A DNA stretch of 64,000 nucleotides from Branchiostoma floridae (Eukaryota; Chordata; Leptocardii; Amphioxiformes; Branchiostomatidae): contig NC_049988.1 in NCBI RefSeq assembly GCF_000003815.2, positions 2,855,405 through 2,919,404 of the forward strand. The letters run 5' to 3'. Positions 28,677-41,017 of this stretch are shown here, one piece after another. Each line of letters begins with the position of its first letter. The first letter of the stretch is position 1. The notes beneath the pieces were generated by a model. That model was not told where the DNA came from. It ran no database searches and saw nothing but the letters and a program-made list of their open reading frames with translations. A program made the translations under genes and the position numbers.

Positions 28677-28917
28677 AAGGAGGTTATATAGAGATAATAT
28701 ATAACCTCTTGAACTAGTTTAACTGTAATATGCTACACACAAAAATTGGACTCACCCAAATTGTTCATTCCTTGAAAAAGACTGGTCCGGTTCAGTCGAC
28801 AATTTGGGTGAGTCCAATTTTTGTGTTGGATATTACAGTTAAACTACATTTGTAGTTCAAGAGACTTTTACCAACACAGATGAACTTTCAAGCTACAGTA
28901 ATATATAACCTCCTTGG
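28677..28917. mobile_element. Palindromic element with AAGGAGGTTATAT ends
   Basis: The outer sequence AAGGAGGTTATAT (28677) is mirrored by ATATATAACCTCCTT (about 28902-28916). An inner, nearly perfect palindrome (28740-28835) reads ACACAAAAATTGGACTCACC and its complement. A small hairpin (GGTTATAT, GATAATATATAACCTC) lies at the left end, so one element may sit in another. Confidence 0.65.
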
Positions 28918-31726
28918 AAAACTCAACCATGCCAGCTTTTCAGTTGACTGTAATTCAACAAGTGGAACAAACCATTGGATCTTATCATATGCACCTATTG
29001 TGCTACATGTATGTTGGGCAAGAAATAATACATAATAATAGGGCATACAAACTTGCTGACAGAATTTTGTCTCCAAGATGGTTACACATATTGTAAGCTC
29101 CCCATAATCAAATGATAATGTACTATACTGATATAGAGAAATTTGAGCGGTTTTGGAGTAGCACTGAAGTAGACTGCCTCTAGGACCCGTCCCTCCGTCC
29201 CTGGACAGAAATTTGCTTGTGAGAACACCCAAAAATTTCACCCTTTCCGTAGAAAAACTTTCTTGACTTGAAATTGACAAAAGAAGCTTGAAATGACAGA
29301 TTTAGCCACAAAACATAACAACATGAGAACTAAAAAATTAAAGCTTCAATTCAAATTGGGGATATGTGCTAGCAAGTATCTTGCTCCAAGTCCAACTACA
29401 TTGAGTTGTAGTTGTGTGTCTATGCAAAGTTTTGTATCAACTGTATTGTGGGAATATACACTGTATTCTTATCCAATACCACAACAAATAGAAATACAGA
29501 AAGATATACCATTTCATTGGTAAAGCTACATATCTTTTGTCTGAAAATACAATAAAGAAAGCAGGTTTGGGTTTTACTAAAACTCAAACTACAGTTTTCG
29601 ATGTTGTTGCTTGAAGGCATTTTCAGTTTTTCACTTCAGATCTCATTTTAACAATAGTTGTCTCAATCTCTGCTATGCACTTCTTTTTTGATAGATAAAA
29701 ATGTTTAATTTTGGTTGCATGGATGCGAAATTATTCCAACACATGCCAAGGAGAGCTTTAGGTATCCAAGACTCCAAGCACAATGTGTGCATATACATGT
29801 AGTAGGAAAGCATTCAGTGTAACAGTCAGTATTCTAAAACATATATATTTTATTAATAAAATGGTAACATTCTATTATGAATTTCTAAGAATCTTTATCT
29901 CAGCCTCCTTTCACATGGGAACTAGACTTAAAGTTAAACAGAAAATTCATTGTTTTTATTTTCACAATCAATGTGTACTGGATTCTAACAAGCAAAAGCA
30001 AGGCACTGTATATACATTGAAATGTAGAGTAACATGTGCCCTTTATTTAAATGAAACATGCACATACACAACTGTTGGGACAGTTGTAGATTTTATACTT
30101 TTCAGTCTATGGAAAGAAAAAGAGAATACAATATTATATACAACGAGACTACAAACAATAGAATTTTTCAAATGAATTGAATGATCTGCTTTTAAAATGA
30201 ATTTCGCATACAGTAACATAGCTGATTTCTCTCGTAAATAAAAATTGTATTACTGTTTAGGCTTTCTTCTTACTTCTGTTTTCCTTGTAGTTCCTTCTAC
30301 CAAGGAAAGCTGAGTTGGTGAGTGAGTGATTTGGTGTGTACACATGGTATGGTGTGACATAATTTATGACCAGTTCATTACAGGAAGAAAAGGTGTTGCA
30401 GGACAAATCTCTTCTTTTGATCTTTTATGGACTGGTGTAGACTGCACTGTCAATTTGTAGTAGGCTGAGTCCTATATCCGTAGCACAGGTATACAATCAT
30501 TCAGATTAGAACCTGGGTTTTACCTAGTATATTTTTGTAATATTTGACTCAGCACTCAGGCGCTAGTTTGATGTTATTTTGGTTTGCTTGGAAATTCTTT
30601 ATAATTAGTTGTTATCCGTTTTGTGCCTCACGAATGCAGCAAGTCGTTTTTACTCAGTGAATTACTGTATTTCAGGCAAGACTTTGGAAGTATATGCAGT
30701 GTGGTTGCTTGTGCCAAACCTTAGCCATGGCCAAACCCAACCATACATGTACATGTACACGGCTGTCAGTGCTCAGTTCTTTCTTGGTACTTCACTAGTA
30801 TGTTAGTTTTTCTTGGAGGCAAACCAAGTTGCCATGATGTACTAGTGTTTTTGTCTAGACCTATAACAATTTCTCTTCCATGTATGTATATGTATGTTCA
30901 ACTCACAAATTAGTACCTATATTGTAATTGTATCGCCCGTATATGTATAACCACCCTTAGGCATACATGTAACATACTAGCTTTGCTGGCTGACATACAA
31001 TTGGAAATCAGAAAAAAAACCTCTAATAAAAATAAAAATATGCTTTTTAAATTTAATACATGTTTTTCTGGCATCAACTGCTGTTTTGTCCCTTTATTTA
31101 GTTTTTTTCCCTTGCCAGATTCCAGAGAAACAGTGTTTGCGGTATATAAAGATATTTGTTGGTGAAATGAAGTCAAATACCTGAGATTCTATGCCAAAGG
31201 AAACTTGTATTGACATAACCCCGTGTGTCAAAAGTGAAATGTGGTCCAACTCAAATCCCAACACAGAGAACCTACTCTTTACCAGGGCTTACTCTTTAGG
31301 TACTTCTATTCTGTTACATGTGAAACTTGGATGTTGGTATAAATTCTACTTGCAATGTGAAAAAATATCCAAGCAAAATCGTGTATAGTCAGTATTGAAC
31401 ACAAAAGCTCAGTAATATTAATAAACACAAAAACAGCAAGATTTGCCTTGCAGATTTCAAGATCTGTGGACGGTTTTCAGGTGGTTTAGAAACAGAAACA
31501 AGAGTGTTTTGAACTGGTTTCCAACAATTTAGTTTTTTTTCTTTCTAACTGATTGTTTTCAAAGTCCAGTTTCAGTCCTAAGTGTACAAGTATCACCACT
31601 ACATTAACATTTGTGTACCTATTCTGAAAAGCTAGGATTAACAGGAAACAGAATTTGGTGCTGAACATAAATTAGAATGTCATTCATACATGTACCTTGT
31701 TACATGTGTATACTAGTAGTACAAAT
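28918..31726. other. AT-rich intergenic, no gene seen
   Basis: Long AT-rich spacer; ORFs such as 29783-30175 have no domain and biased AT codons. A T-rich tract with CCTTGTAG near 30288 and CCAG-type strings look splice-like but have no supported partner. Confidence 0.45.
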
Positions 31727-32116
31727 AGGCCTAGGAAAAAAAATGTTGTGTTTCCTGTTTCAGTCCTGAAAAAATTTGGGTCGGTAGGTAGGGATTATCT
31801 TTTTTTTTCTTGTATTATTTTTAGGCTGGCCAAAACTCTAGTGATACATATTACAATACAGTTGAACAAAGTAAACTGAAATGCATGATGACACTTGTCT
31901 TTCAATGTCAAACTTTAATTTTGTGCATGATAGATACATTTATCCTTCATTAGATGGGACAAGCAGTGTTTTACTTCAATAGGAAGCAGGCTAAATAAAA
32001 ATTCTAACTGGAAGCTATGTGACTCCACTGCCGACCCCCAAAAAAAGTCTAGGGTCGGCAGGTTTTATTAGGGTAGGTAGGGAAACAGGAAACACAACAT
32101 TTTTTTTCCTAGGCCT
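31727..32116. mobile_element. MITE, AGGCCTAGGAAAA family, copy 1
   Basis: This element of about 390 bp has roughly 35-bp inverted ends: AGGCCTAGGAAAAAAAATG, then TGTTTCCTGTTTC, mirrored at the right. The inner sub-terminal GGGTCGGTAGGTAGGG is mirrored as CCTACCCTA-type sequence. It is non-coding. Copies are at 37329-37815 and 58583-58948, with a lone end at about 58093. Confidence 0.8.
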
Positions 32117-32151
32117 TACCGTATTGCCACTATTGCTCCTTTTCAGGGTCT

Positions 32152-32630
32152 AGGGCTCACCCACAATTGGAGGTGTGCACAAAAATTATTTCTGTGGGTG
32201 CACCCAAATATTGTTGTAAGTTTACATATGTAAATATATCAAAGTTTCCTAGTACTAGTAGTAGTATACACCATATCATTGACATCTAGGTGTTAGAAAG
32301 ATAAAAAAATATCTGCCATAGTACTTGTTTGAAGTTGGAATTTGCTTTTATCGATATTTTCGACGGTCCAAAATTATGCGCGTGCCACATCAACAGTCGT
32401 CGGGGCGGCAAAATTTGATCCAAGCAAGTATCCCTGTTGTAATTTCTGAAGAGTCCAAACCCAGAAGAGCATAGGCTGGATACCAGACCCAAGTCTGATC
32501 TCAAAATATATTTTTGTCATGTAATTGTAAATATTAGGTTTTTCTAATTCATTTTACAATGTATATGGTGCACCCAAAGAAATTTTTGGTGCACCAGTGC
32601 ACCTAATCTCAAAAATAAATTTCGAGCCCT
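32152..32630. mobile_element. AGGGCTCGAAAT element, copy 1
   Basis: Ends are AGGGCTCACCC at the left and ATTTCGAGCCCT at the right. The sub-terminal GGTGCACCC-type palindromes and the inner GTTAGAAAGATAA are shared with copies at 38490, 51290 and 60357. A fragment of the TAGCCTGG element is inserted near 32471. CAGGGCTCGAAAT-like ends are common among hAT elements; that assignment is inference. Confidence 0.7.
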
Positions 32631-33926
32631 GGAGCTGGAATCTGAAATTGTTTGTATATAACTTTATTGCACAACAATTGTACGAGGTACAAAGTATGGC
32701 ATCTATACATGTAGCTGACTTTTAACAAGTGAATCATACAGTAGTACTTGCATGTACCTTACACAACGATCTAGATGCACCCGCAATCAAAATTCAGATG
32801 CAATTTTTGGTGCACAGAATTGCAAATGCTCCCAGTACTTTGAACCTTGCTAATAACAAGGTCTGTGTGCTCAAATACCCTGATTATACTAATACATGTA
32901 GTAAACTAAAACAGGTAATGCATTACTATGGTGTAGTATAGACTTTTATCCCACTAGCAAATTTTGCCCGACTTCGAAGCCAAATAACTGCCATGTAACT
33001 GGATTTTATAAAATCTTCCACATATCTATATAACTGAAATATTAACTGTGGAGACCAGGTAATATGTTTATTGGTCGATTTCAGTTCTAGGTTAAAAACA
33101 AGAACGGGAATGTTGTTTAAACGATTTGCCTTTCTTGACTGAAACTTATAACTTATACAACACAACAATATATGGGCGTTGTTTTACTATAGACATAGAT
33201 TTTCTAGCGCCACTGTGTCATACCCTAGCAATTTTTTTGTTCAAGTTGGGAAGCTACCAATATTTTGCCAATAGAAAAGCAAAAAGTAATATACTCACAA
33301 ATGTAGGTAGCAGTACTGCATGAAAGTGGCAGTTAGATAACTTGTCCAACACTGATGCAACACTTTATGTAACTTATGCAACTATTTAGGTGTACTAGTA
33401 TGTACCAACAGTCAAGTGTATTTTTTAAGTACCCAGCTCTAAGCAAAAGGACGCAAGTCTTTAGATCTCAGTCCCACCCTCTAGGCATTGTTGAGTTGAC
33501 TTTATTTAGATCCACAATGTTATTTAGATCAAGAATCAACATGAGCTTTTTTCTTCGAAAAATATATTTTGAAACGTAATGTTTCAAAATCAACCATTAA
33601 CCATAGGATATTCCATTTGATAGAAAAAGACATTTTCAATATTATTTGTTCTAAGTATCTAACTCATGTCTAGTACCTAGGCTTTTCAAGAATGCATTTT
33701 AGAAAGCAAAGTGATTATATGTCCTTGGTTGCAACTTACATGACAGAAAAAGGTAAAGAAATGATATGAAAAACTTTTGAATCTGTAGTCCATAAAAAGT
33801 TGAGACTCATGAATCAGTATAGACTCAGTGTACATATGGATTGCAAGTACATGTACCTGCTTGTAAGAACTTGTAGTAAGCAATCTAAATTTTCTTCAAG
33901 ATTGTTAGTTGTCCTGTTTCTTGTCA
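32631..33926. other. AT-rich intergenic, no gene seen
   Basis: No supported feature. Confidence 0.45.
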
Positions 33927-34095
33927 AGGTGGTATCTCACAGCACTTAGGGCACCGGTGTGGCACTGCAAGGTTTGTAGATGACTTAACGAATTTCAGAG
34001 ATAAAGAACAAATTTTCGTAAGTTTTGTGCAAGTGCCGCAGTGAACGAACTCTGCAGTGCCGCACCAGTGCCCCAAGTGCAGTGAGATACCACCT
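33927..34095. mobile_element. MITE with AGGTGGTATCTCAC ends
   Basis: AGGTGGTATCTCACAGCACTT at the left is mirrored by AAGTGCAGTGAGATACCACCT at the right. The pairing continues through GGGCACCGGTG and CACCAGTGCCCC and through TGGCACTGCA and TGCAGTGCCGC. It is non-coding, with only a short AT-rich loop. Confidence 0.8.
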
Positions 34096-35728
34096 AAGAA
34101 AGCAATGCTAGTAAAACTTACTAATATCAGTATCAGTTATGTCATCTGATTCTGTGTACCACTATTACAAAGTCAATACACAACAATATCATATATTGTG
34201 TTTAAAAATGTTGTATTTATCTTCTTACATGTTACTTGATTGCAAATCCTTTGCCCTTCTACAAATACCAAATGCATTCTTATTTTGTTATTATTCTGAC
34301 AATGCACAGGCCTACAATGTAACTCTCATGTTTTATACCAAGTTTTAAGTTTTACAACTACACGTAGGTTGTAGTTCTACTTAACAGGCTTCATTCAAGT
34401 CTGAAAAGAGAAAATCATTGGAGTACAGTATAATAATTTGCATAGGGGGTTCTTCTGAATTCTGCCGAAAACATTGTCAGAACCCTTCATGTAGACCCTC
34501 GGTGAATGCAGGGAACTTTACAAGAGCACCTACAAAATCTGAACAATACATTAACGTAAGATGTTCCAGCATTAGTTTGACATTGTACTAAAGATTCTTC
34601 TAAAGAGACACTTGAAAATTCTGGTACTTTCAAGGTTTTAAAAGCTGCGAGTGTTTTACCACTCAGAGGTCAGAAGTTGGAATTTGATGCTAGAGATAAG
34701 GGGAGTATTGTGGTCATATATAACACTGCTGTGCTTACTATACTAGTGCTTCAGAAAAATTCCAACCATGCCAGTGTTGGGAACCCTTTTTTTTTTTTAG
34801 AAAGAAAATGGGAAGATATGACAATCCTGGCAGTGTCCCAAATTTGAACTGTGAACCTTTGCCTGAAGGTGCTATTGTAAGGGAACTAAAATGTAACTCC
34901 ACAAAAATTGTAAAAGAAAGACATGGTTTTGTACCTTTCTTTTCTATTTCACTCCGGTTGTGTATGGGAGTCTTTCTGTTAATGCTCTTGAAATTTCTAG
35001 AAAATCATTAAAAAAAATCTTTGATTTCAAATCTTTTACTCTGTGTCAAATGTCTACTACATTATTACATCTATCCTGTATTTACTTTTTTTGTGTGGTG
35101 TAACATTTTTTTAAAGGGAATTATTCTAATTCTTATTTGAGAAGTTAAATGTCTGTATATGATATATTGCTTCATTTTTAGTAGAAAAAAAGTTAATATT
35201 TTGGTATTTAGTGCTACTGTGCAGTAGTAGAAAAGTGTAGCTCTAAGGTGACTTAACTTGTGGTAAAAATGCTACTATTGCTAGCAATAGCAAAGCTCTA
35301 TTACACAAATATTCAAGCCACCCTACTATATTCAAACTGTACTTAAAAGTCTTAGATAAAAGGTCATATATAAGGTAATGCAATCTAAGCCTGTATGTGT
35401 TATAACCTCCTTGGTGTTACATAGTTGCAAGACTTTGTTGAAAAAGAATTTTGGATTTAAAATCAAAGTCATTTTACTAGTTACATTTTACTGCATTGCA
35501 ATGGTTTAGCTTTGGGTAGACTAGAAATGGCCCAAATTTGCTTTTCCTGCATGTGTCAAAGTTGGGGAACTAGAAATACATGTATTAAGTATTTATCATT
35601 TCATTACTAGTACTTGACTGTTAGCCAGAAATTTCATATAATCTTGACATGTTTTATACAGTCAAACTTGTAGAAATCACCACCTATTAGTAAGGTTAAT
35701 CCTGAATGTGGCCACCTTTTTACAGTCC
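34096..35728. other. AT-rich intergenic, no gene seen
   Basis: No gene. ATAACCTCCTTGG near 35402 is a lone copy of the AAGGAGGTTATAT-type end. Confidence 0.45.
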
Positions 35729-36366
35729 ATGGCTCGAAATACCACCTGCATATGCAGATTAGTGCAGGTAAAATTGGAGCTGTGCAGGTATTTCTGGTGC
35801 CTACCTGCACCTAACCTGCACTGGTGCATGTACTGGGCATATGCAGGTTAGTGCAGGTAAAATTGGAGCTGTGCAGGTATTTCTGATGTCTACCTGCACC
35901 TAACCTGCACTGGCTCATGTACTGGGTATATACAGGGTAGTGCAGGTAAAATTGGAGCTGTGCAGGTATTTCTGATGTCTACCTGCACCTAACCTGCACT
36001 GGCTCATGTACTGGGTATATACAGGGTAGTGCAGGTAAAATTGGAGCTGTGCAGGTATTTCTGATGTCTACCTGCACCTAACCTGCACTGGTCCATGTAC
36101 TGGGCATATACAGGTTAGTGCAGGTAAAATTGGAGCTGTGCAGGTATTTCTGATGTCTACCTGCACCTAACCTGCACTGGTCCATGTACTGTGTATATAC
36201 AGCTAAAATTGGAGTTGTGCAGGTATTTCTGATGTCTACCTGCACCTAACCTGCACTGGCTCATGTACTGGGTATATACAGGTTAGTGCAGGTAAAATTG
36301 GAGCTGTGCAGGTATTTCTGATGTCTACCTGCACCTAACCTGCACTGGTCCATGTACTGGTGGTAT
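35729..36366. repeat. 89-bp tandem array, about seven copies
   Basis: Units of 89 bp (GCAGGTAAAATTGGAG at 35764, 35853, 35942, 36031, 36120; a 10-bp-shorter unit follows, then 36288). Each unit contains inverted motifs GTGCAGGTTAGTGCAGGTA and TACCTGCACCTAACCTGCAC. The array starts just after GGCTCGAAATACC, the end motif of the AGGGCTCGAAAT element family, so it probably grew from within one such element. Confidence 0.9.
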
Positions 36367-36854
36367 ATGTGGATTTTTTTTAATGCTTTCTGTAATGACT
36401 TATCACCTACATGTACATTATATAAAAAAGTCCTCCTGAATTGCCTGGACCCCCTGGATCCCCCCATGTAGACCCCTAAGAAGTACTGGATTTGTTGGTC
36501 CAAACTGACATTTGTAATTGAGACCAGATTTGTTATCACTACTTGAAGAGGGTATGATAAGAAAATGGATGGGAAAGGCAAGTAGACCTGCTATTAGCAC
36601 AAATTTAGATAATGGTCTTCTAACATGTTTGCAAAGGGCATTTCCTTTGAAATCGAAAACACTCCTGGAAGAAATAGTGCTTAAAGAATTGCACCAAAGG
36701 ATCTTACGATAGGAGTACCGTGTCAATCGTATCTCCATTGTCCTTTGTTCTCATTTTGACATGAAGAACATGTGACAATGTTTTCAGTAGGTGTAGTTTT
36801 TTTATGGTTGCAGTTTTGGCTGGGCATAGACTAAAGCCAGTGGACTAGCATATG
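36367..36854. other. Intergenic, no gene seen
   Basis: No supported feature. Confidence 0.4.
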
Positions 36855-36965
36855 CAGGGCTCGAAATACTTTTCTCTGCATGCCTGCACTGGTGCAGGTA
36901 ACATTGAAAATTACCTGCACCAGACAAATTTTACCTGCACCACTCTGATTATGAATCATACTAAA
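36855..36965. mobile_element. AGGGCTCGAAAT element, truncated copy
   Basis: Starts CAGGGCTCGAAATAC and runs through TGCACTGGTGCAGGTA and TACCTGCACCA palindromic motifs. It uses the same GCAGGT variant as the 35.7-36.4 kb array. No right end is seen. Confidence 0.6.
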
Positions 36966-37078
36966 ACTGTTCAGGAACCATGCATTGCTATTTTTCTTTC
37001 ATACTTTATCAATGCAGCTAACAACAATCCATATACACCTACATCATAGTGCATGTATAAAACCCTGTACATGGACCA

Positions 37079-37215
37079 AAGCAGATCCTGCGATGGCATA
37101 AAATAGTACCGAACTGGTCAAGGAGCGTAGTCAGCCCAAAGTTGTGGTAGCAAAACACACTACTAAGCCGGCTTCACTCCTCTGCCAGCTTTTGAAACTA
37201 TCTTATGCTACGTCA
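37079..37215. mobile_element. AAGCAGATCCT element, truncated copy
   Basis: Shares AGCAGATCCT, CCGGCTTCACTCCTCTGCC and ACTATCTTATGCTACG with the complete element at 37594-37763, but its right end is missing. Confidence 0.6.
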
Positions 37216-37328
37216 AAATTATTCTCAGATTGACCGTACATTGTGTTAAACTTACAAATTTTCTGCCTTATCCCCTGGCCCTGTTACTAATGTTGCTGTT
37301 GCAAAAGGCCACTATATACATGTACATT

Positions 37329-37815
37329 AGGCCTAGGAAAAAGATGTTGCGTTTCCTGTTTCTTTCTTTTTTGAATTAGGGTCTGCCAAAACTCTAGTGA
37401 GACATATTGCAATAGAGTAGAACAAAGTAAACTGAAACGCATGAGGATACTTGTCTTTCAATGTCAAACTTAAATTTTGTGCATGATATTTATCCTTCAT
37501 TAGATAGGACAAGCAGTGTTTTTACTTGAATAGGAAGTAGGCTGAATGAAAATTCTAACTGGAAGTTGCAGGTTTTTCTAGGGTAGGTTAAACTCCAAGC
37601 AGATCCTATAAATCATGACATCAGATAGTACTAAACTGGCCAAGGAGTGTTGTCAGCCAAGAGGTGTCCATTTGCCATGTAGAGTAGCGAAACACACTCC
37701 TAAGCCGGCTTCACTCCTCTGCCAGCTTTTGATACTATCTTATGCTACCGTAGGATCTGCTTGGAGATTAGGATAGGTAAAGAAACAGGAAATGCAACAA
37801 CATTTTTCCAAGGCC
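37329..37815. mobile_element. AGGCCTAGGAAAA MITE copy 2 with nested insert
   Basis: Starts AGGCCTAGGAAAAAGATG and ends with a degenerate complement (CATTTTTCCAAGGCC). Its interior follows copy 1 (31727) up to the GCAGGTTTTTCTAGGGTAGG region, where the 37594-37763 element interrupts it. Confidence 0.75.
37594..37763. mobile_element. Nested MITE with CCAAGCAGATCCT ends
   Basis: CCAAGCAGATCCT at the left and AGGATCTGCTTGG at the right. Inside are further inverted pieces (GGCCAAGGAGTG and CACTCCTAAGCCGG). It sits inside the 37329-37815 MITE and is therefore the younger insertion. Confidence 0.75.
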
Positions 37816-38489
37816 GGATATGCCTGACAATGTTTTTTTTTTCATGGACAAATTCAAGAAATGCCTTGTTTTCTTCATAGAAAAACTCTAGTTGCAAACA
37901 TTTCAGATGAAGTTTTCTATTCATACTTGGCATTTGACACTACTTACCTTTTTATTGGGGGGGGGGGGTTGTTGCATAACAAGAGTTTGGTTACATCTTA
38001 TACACTTATCTAATAGGTCTAAAAGCATTATGCAATATTATTTTATTATATTATTTAATCATTAATGTAACCCCAGAGACTATATGATATATCCCTCTTT
38101 ATGTAACTTACATAATACATATTTAAGTTGAATTCCTTCTGTTTAAGTTATGTAATGATACACATGTATAAGTTAGGATTTCTTTGGAGCCATTTCTGGC
38201 AAGGCTTGGGCCACACTAATTTAATTTGTTGCTTCCTGGATTTTAAGGTATTTTTTTCAAAAAAGCCTAAACTGGAAAAACAAAATGATAATGAAGCCTG
38301 AGGACCAGGTTTATGCCTTGGTGTACTCAGTTTTATGGGGTGAATACAGTCATATTCAAGTTTTCCTCCCTTCCCTCTAGCTCTATGATGTCCTCTTGCT
38401 ATATTTTCACTTCTAAAAATCTGAGAACTAAGAAATTAAATTGGTAAGGCCATGTCTTGTTTTAAATTTTATAAGAATCATATGCATAT
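37816..38489. other. Intergenic, no gene seen
   Basis: G-run near 37959-37968; otherwise AT-rich with no gene. Confidence 0.4.
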
Positions 38490-38690
38490 CAGGGCTCAAA
38501 ATACTGGGTGCATCTGCACCCAGGTGCACCCAAAATTGGAGTTGTGCACCCAATTATTTTATGTGGGTGCACAGGGTGCACCCAAATATTTTTTTAGGTT
38601 TATGTATGTAAAGATATCAAAGTATACTAGTATACATCATATTCTTGACATCTAAGTGTTAGAAAGATAATAAAAATGTTGTTCAAGTGT
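38490..38690. mobile_element. AGGGCTCGAAAT element, truncated copy
   Basis: CAGGGCTCAAAATACTGGG, then GTGCACCC-type palindromes, then AGTGTTAGAAAGATAATAAA. The same order is seen at 60357-60687. The right end is absent. Confidence 0.6.
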
Positions 38691-38903
38691 ATATATAGGA
38701 ACAGATAATGTTTGATATACAGGGTTTTTCTAGATCTATAGGCGCATCAAAAATGGAAATTTATCCGTTCCATTAAGATAGTAGAAGTATGGAAACTCTT
38801 TTTGATATTGTTATAAATGATAAAGCACAATTTGTTCCTTGTGGTACAATTTACAAAAAAAGTGTTGTTCATCTTCTACCTGACGTAGATCACAAAAGTG
38901 ATA

Positions 38904-39092
38904 TACCGTAAATGTATTTAAGTTTGCGGGGATTTAATTTCGCCTTAGCGGGAAAAGGGACTTTTCGCGGTGGTTTTAAGTTCACCAGTAACACCATAGT
39001 CTTATACCATAATAGAGAAATGTTCGTGGTGGTTTTAAGTTCGCGGTAAAGTGGTCACTGCGAAAACCACAAACATTTCTACATTTACAGTA
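38904..39092. mobile_element. TA-flanked MITE, CTGTAAATGC family, copy 1
   Basis: Starts CCGTAAATGTATTTAAG after TA and ends CATTTACAG before TA. Inner arms TTCGCGGTGGTTTTAAGTT are repeated and mirrored. Cleaner copies are at 56960 and 57463. Confidence 0.75.
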
Positions 39093-39224
39093 ATATGCCT
39101 GCAATTTTTGCTGATGTTGGTTTGTCTGTCCTGTAGGTCACAGAGGTCGGGTCACCGGGTCAAGCCCTGTCAACCACCACCAACCCCCCAGGCAGCCTGA
39201 ACTCTTCCTCCTGGATAATTTTTT

Positions 39225-39555
39225 CACCTTCCGTGCTCGCTTGTGTCTTCAACCATGGACTATTCTTCCTGAAGACTCCAACAACAGTTCCCAAGAAACA
39301 CACAACTCTGTGCTGCAAGGATTCTATCAGCCGTGTTAACATTTTGGACCGAGAAATCTCAAAAGCCAGGTCGTCCTTTCCAGGATTTTCACATCCGTGC
39401 TCACTAGTGTCTTCAACCATGGACTATTCTTCCTGAAGACTCCAACAACAGTTCCCAACAAACACACAATTCTGTGTTGAGAGGATTCTAGCAATGGTGT
39501 AAACAGTTTGGACCTACCAGAAATCTCGAAAGCCAGGTCGGTCGTCTTTCTTGGA
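39225..39555. repeat. Two-copy tandem duplication, 165 bp
   Basis: CAACCATGGACTATTCTTCC occurs at about 39250 and 39415. Both copies continue into GAAGACTCCAACAACAGTTC and further to AAAGCCAGGTCG. Copies are diverged by several substitutions and indels. Just upstream, TGTCCTGTAGGTCACAG (39127) looks like a splice acceptor but defines no supported exon. Confidence 0.75.
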
Positions 39556-40677
39556 AGCCCATGAGGTAAACAGCCAGTCAGTGTTTTCCATGTTGCATAG
39601 CTCCTGCTAAAAACTCAAAGTTTTCTTGCTAAAGATTTGAAACAGTATTCTCAGTCACTGTGCAAAATATGTGCATGTTCACATTGTATCATGCGTTTTC
39701 TATTTTAGATTACAGGTCATAATTGCAGTCTTGTTAGTGTATTTTTTACCACAGTCCCATGTGTATGAAATATCTTTGTAAAAATGTGGCCAGCTTGTTT
39801 TTAACAGTGCAGTATTATAGTGCTAGAAACCCTGTGAGTAGTCAAAACGATGCAAATATTCTCAAGTCTTCGGTACGTGCCAATGTTTTCTGCACGCCAC
39901 ATTTTTCCTACACGCTGTACAAGATTTTACATGCAATGTTTCCTAAGGTAGAGATTTTGGGTAGGTTTTGTAACCAAATGTTTTGATACACAGTGTTTTG
40001 GAGAATCCATTGTGCAAATAAAGGTCCATTGGTGCTAGGGGTTTGACAGGATTTGCATGAACTATTTGGGCAAACCCTAGCAGGGGTCATCTAGGGTCAC
40101 AAGCTAGCATGAAAAAAAACAGGATTGAGTCCTTTTCTAGAATAGACCGCAACTAAATATGTAGAAATTTGTACCACCATTGTTTTTTTAGACGTTTCTG
40201 GTCATGTAGTGTTGTAGTCTTTTATGTAGATATTGCCATGAATTTTTTTTAAAAAAGGACAGGCACGTTGTGTAGTTAAAGTGATTTGGAAAAAACAAAG
40301 TGATTTGTACAGAGGCATATTTTTCTGGTGATGTTTGAAAATAAAAAACTGCTTGACAATATTCCTCTGTGTCTCATTGTTGTGTGTACTATCTATGCGT
40401 AAATATGTTGGCTTAGTCCAGAAACGTTGCAAATACATACATGCAGTTGCTTATTTTCAGAATAGTGAAAGAGAATTGAATGTAGCTTTTTTGTCCTTGA
40501 CTTAAACTATATAAATTTTCATCATGTTGTTTCCCAGATAAAAGCTCCTTGCCCCGTGTCAACCCCAGTACTTCTTGTTTTGCATTTTCAAGCACTGTCA
40601 TGTTTGAAATTTATCAAAAATTCAAGGAAGCCATCTACAAAATGTTTGCCTATTTTGGTCGGCCATTTTCTAAAAAA
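39556..40677. other. Intergenic, no gene seen
   Basis: No supported feature. Confidence 0.4.
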
Positions 40678-41016
40678 TACGGCCGCGTGGCGCGTTGGTA
40701 CACCCGATCCCTCGATCTCGGAAGTTAAGCAACGCGCGGTCCGGACAGTGCTGGATGGGGGACCAACCAAGGAGTGNNNNNNNNNNNNNNNNNNNNNNNN
40801 NNNNNNNNNNNNNNNNNNNNNNNNNNNNNNNNNNNNNNNNNNNNNNNNNNNNNNNNNNNNNNNNNNNNNNNNNNNNCGAAATCGTCTTCCGGGAGGGACG
40901 TAAAACGGGGGTCCCGTGCTCGAGGAGGTGCCTCGACCACGTTAAACAGCCTCATTACTCATACTGGGTACCTACTGGCTGGCAAAATACACCAGATGAT
41001 TATTATTATTATTATT
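40678..41016 (+). mobile_element. 5S-rRNA-headed SINE (SINE3-like), with gap
   Basis: The head (40680-40772) resembles 5S rRNA, including the internal promoter boxes: GATCTCGGAAGTTAAGCA and CTGGATGGGGGACC. After a 100-N gap (40777-40876) the body reads CGTCTTCCGGGAGGGACG, CTCGAGGAGGTGCC, AACAGCCTCATTACTCA, TGGGTACCTACTGG. It ends in (ATT)n. The body matches the tRNA-headed SINE at 60089-60350. Being head-mutated and body-fused, it is a SINE and not a 5S gene. Confidence 0.85.
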
Positions 41017-41017
41017 G

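Noticed and set aside
29783-30175. 130-residue ORF
   Set aside because: AT-rich, no domain, no splice or promoter context; likely chance.
40680-40775. 5S rRNA gene
   Set aside because: The sequence is mutated in conserved stem positions and continues into a SINE body ending in (ATT)n, so it is a SINE head.
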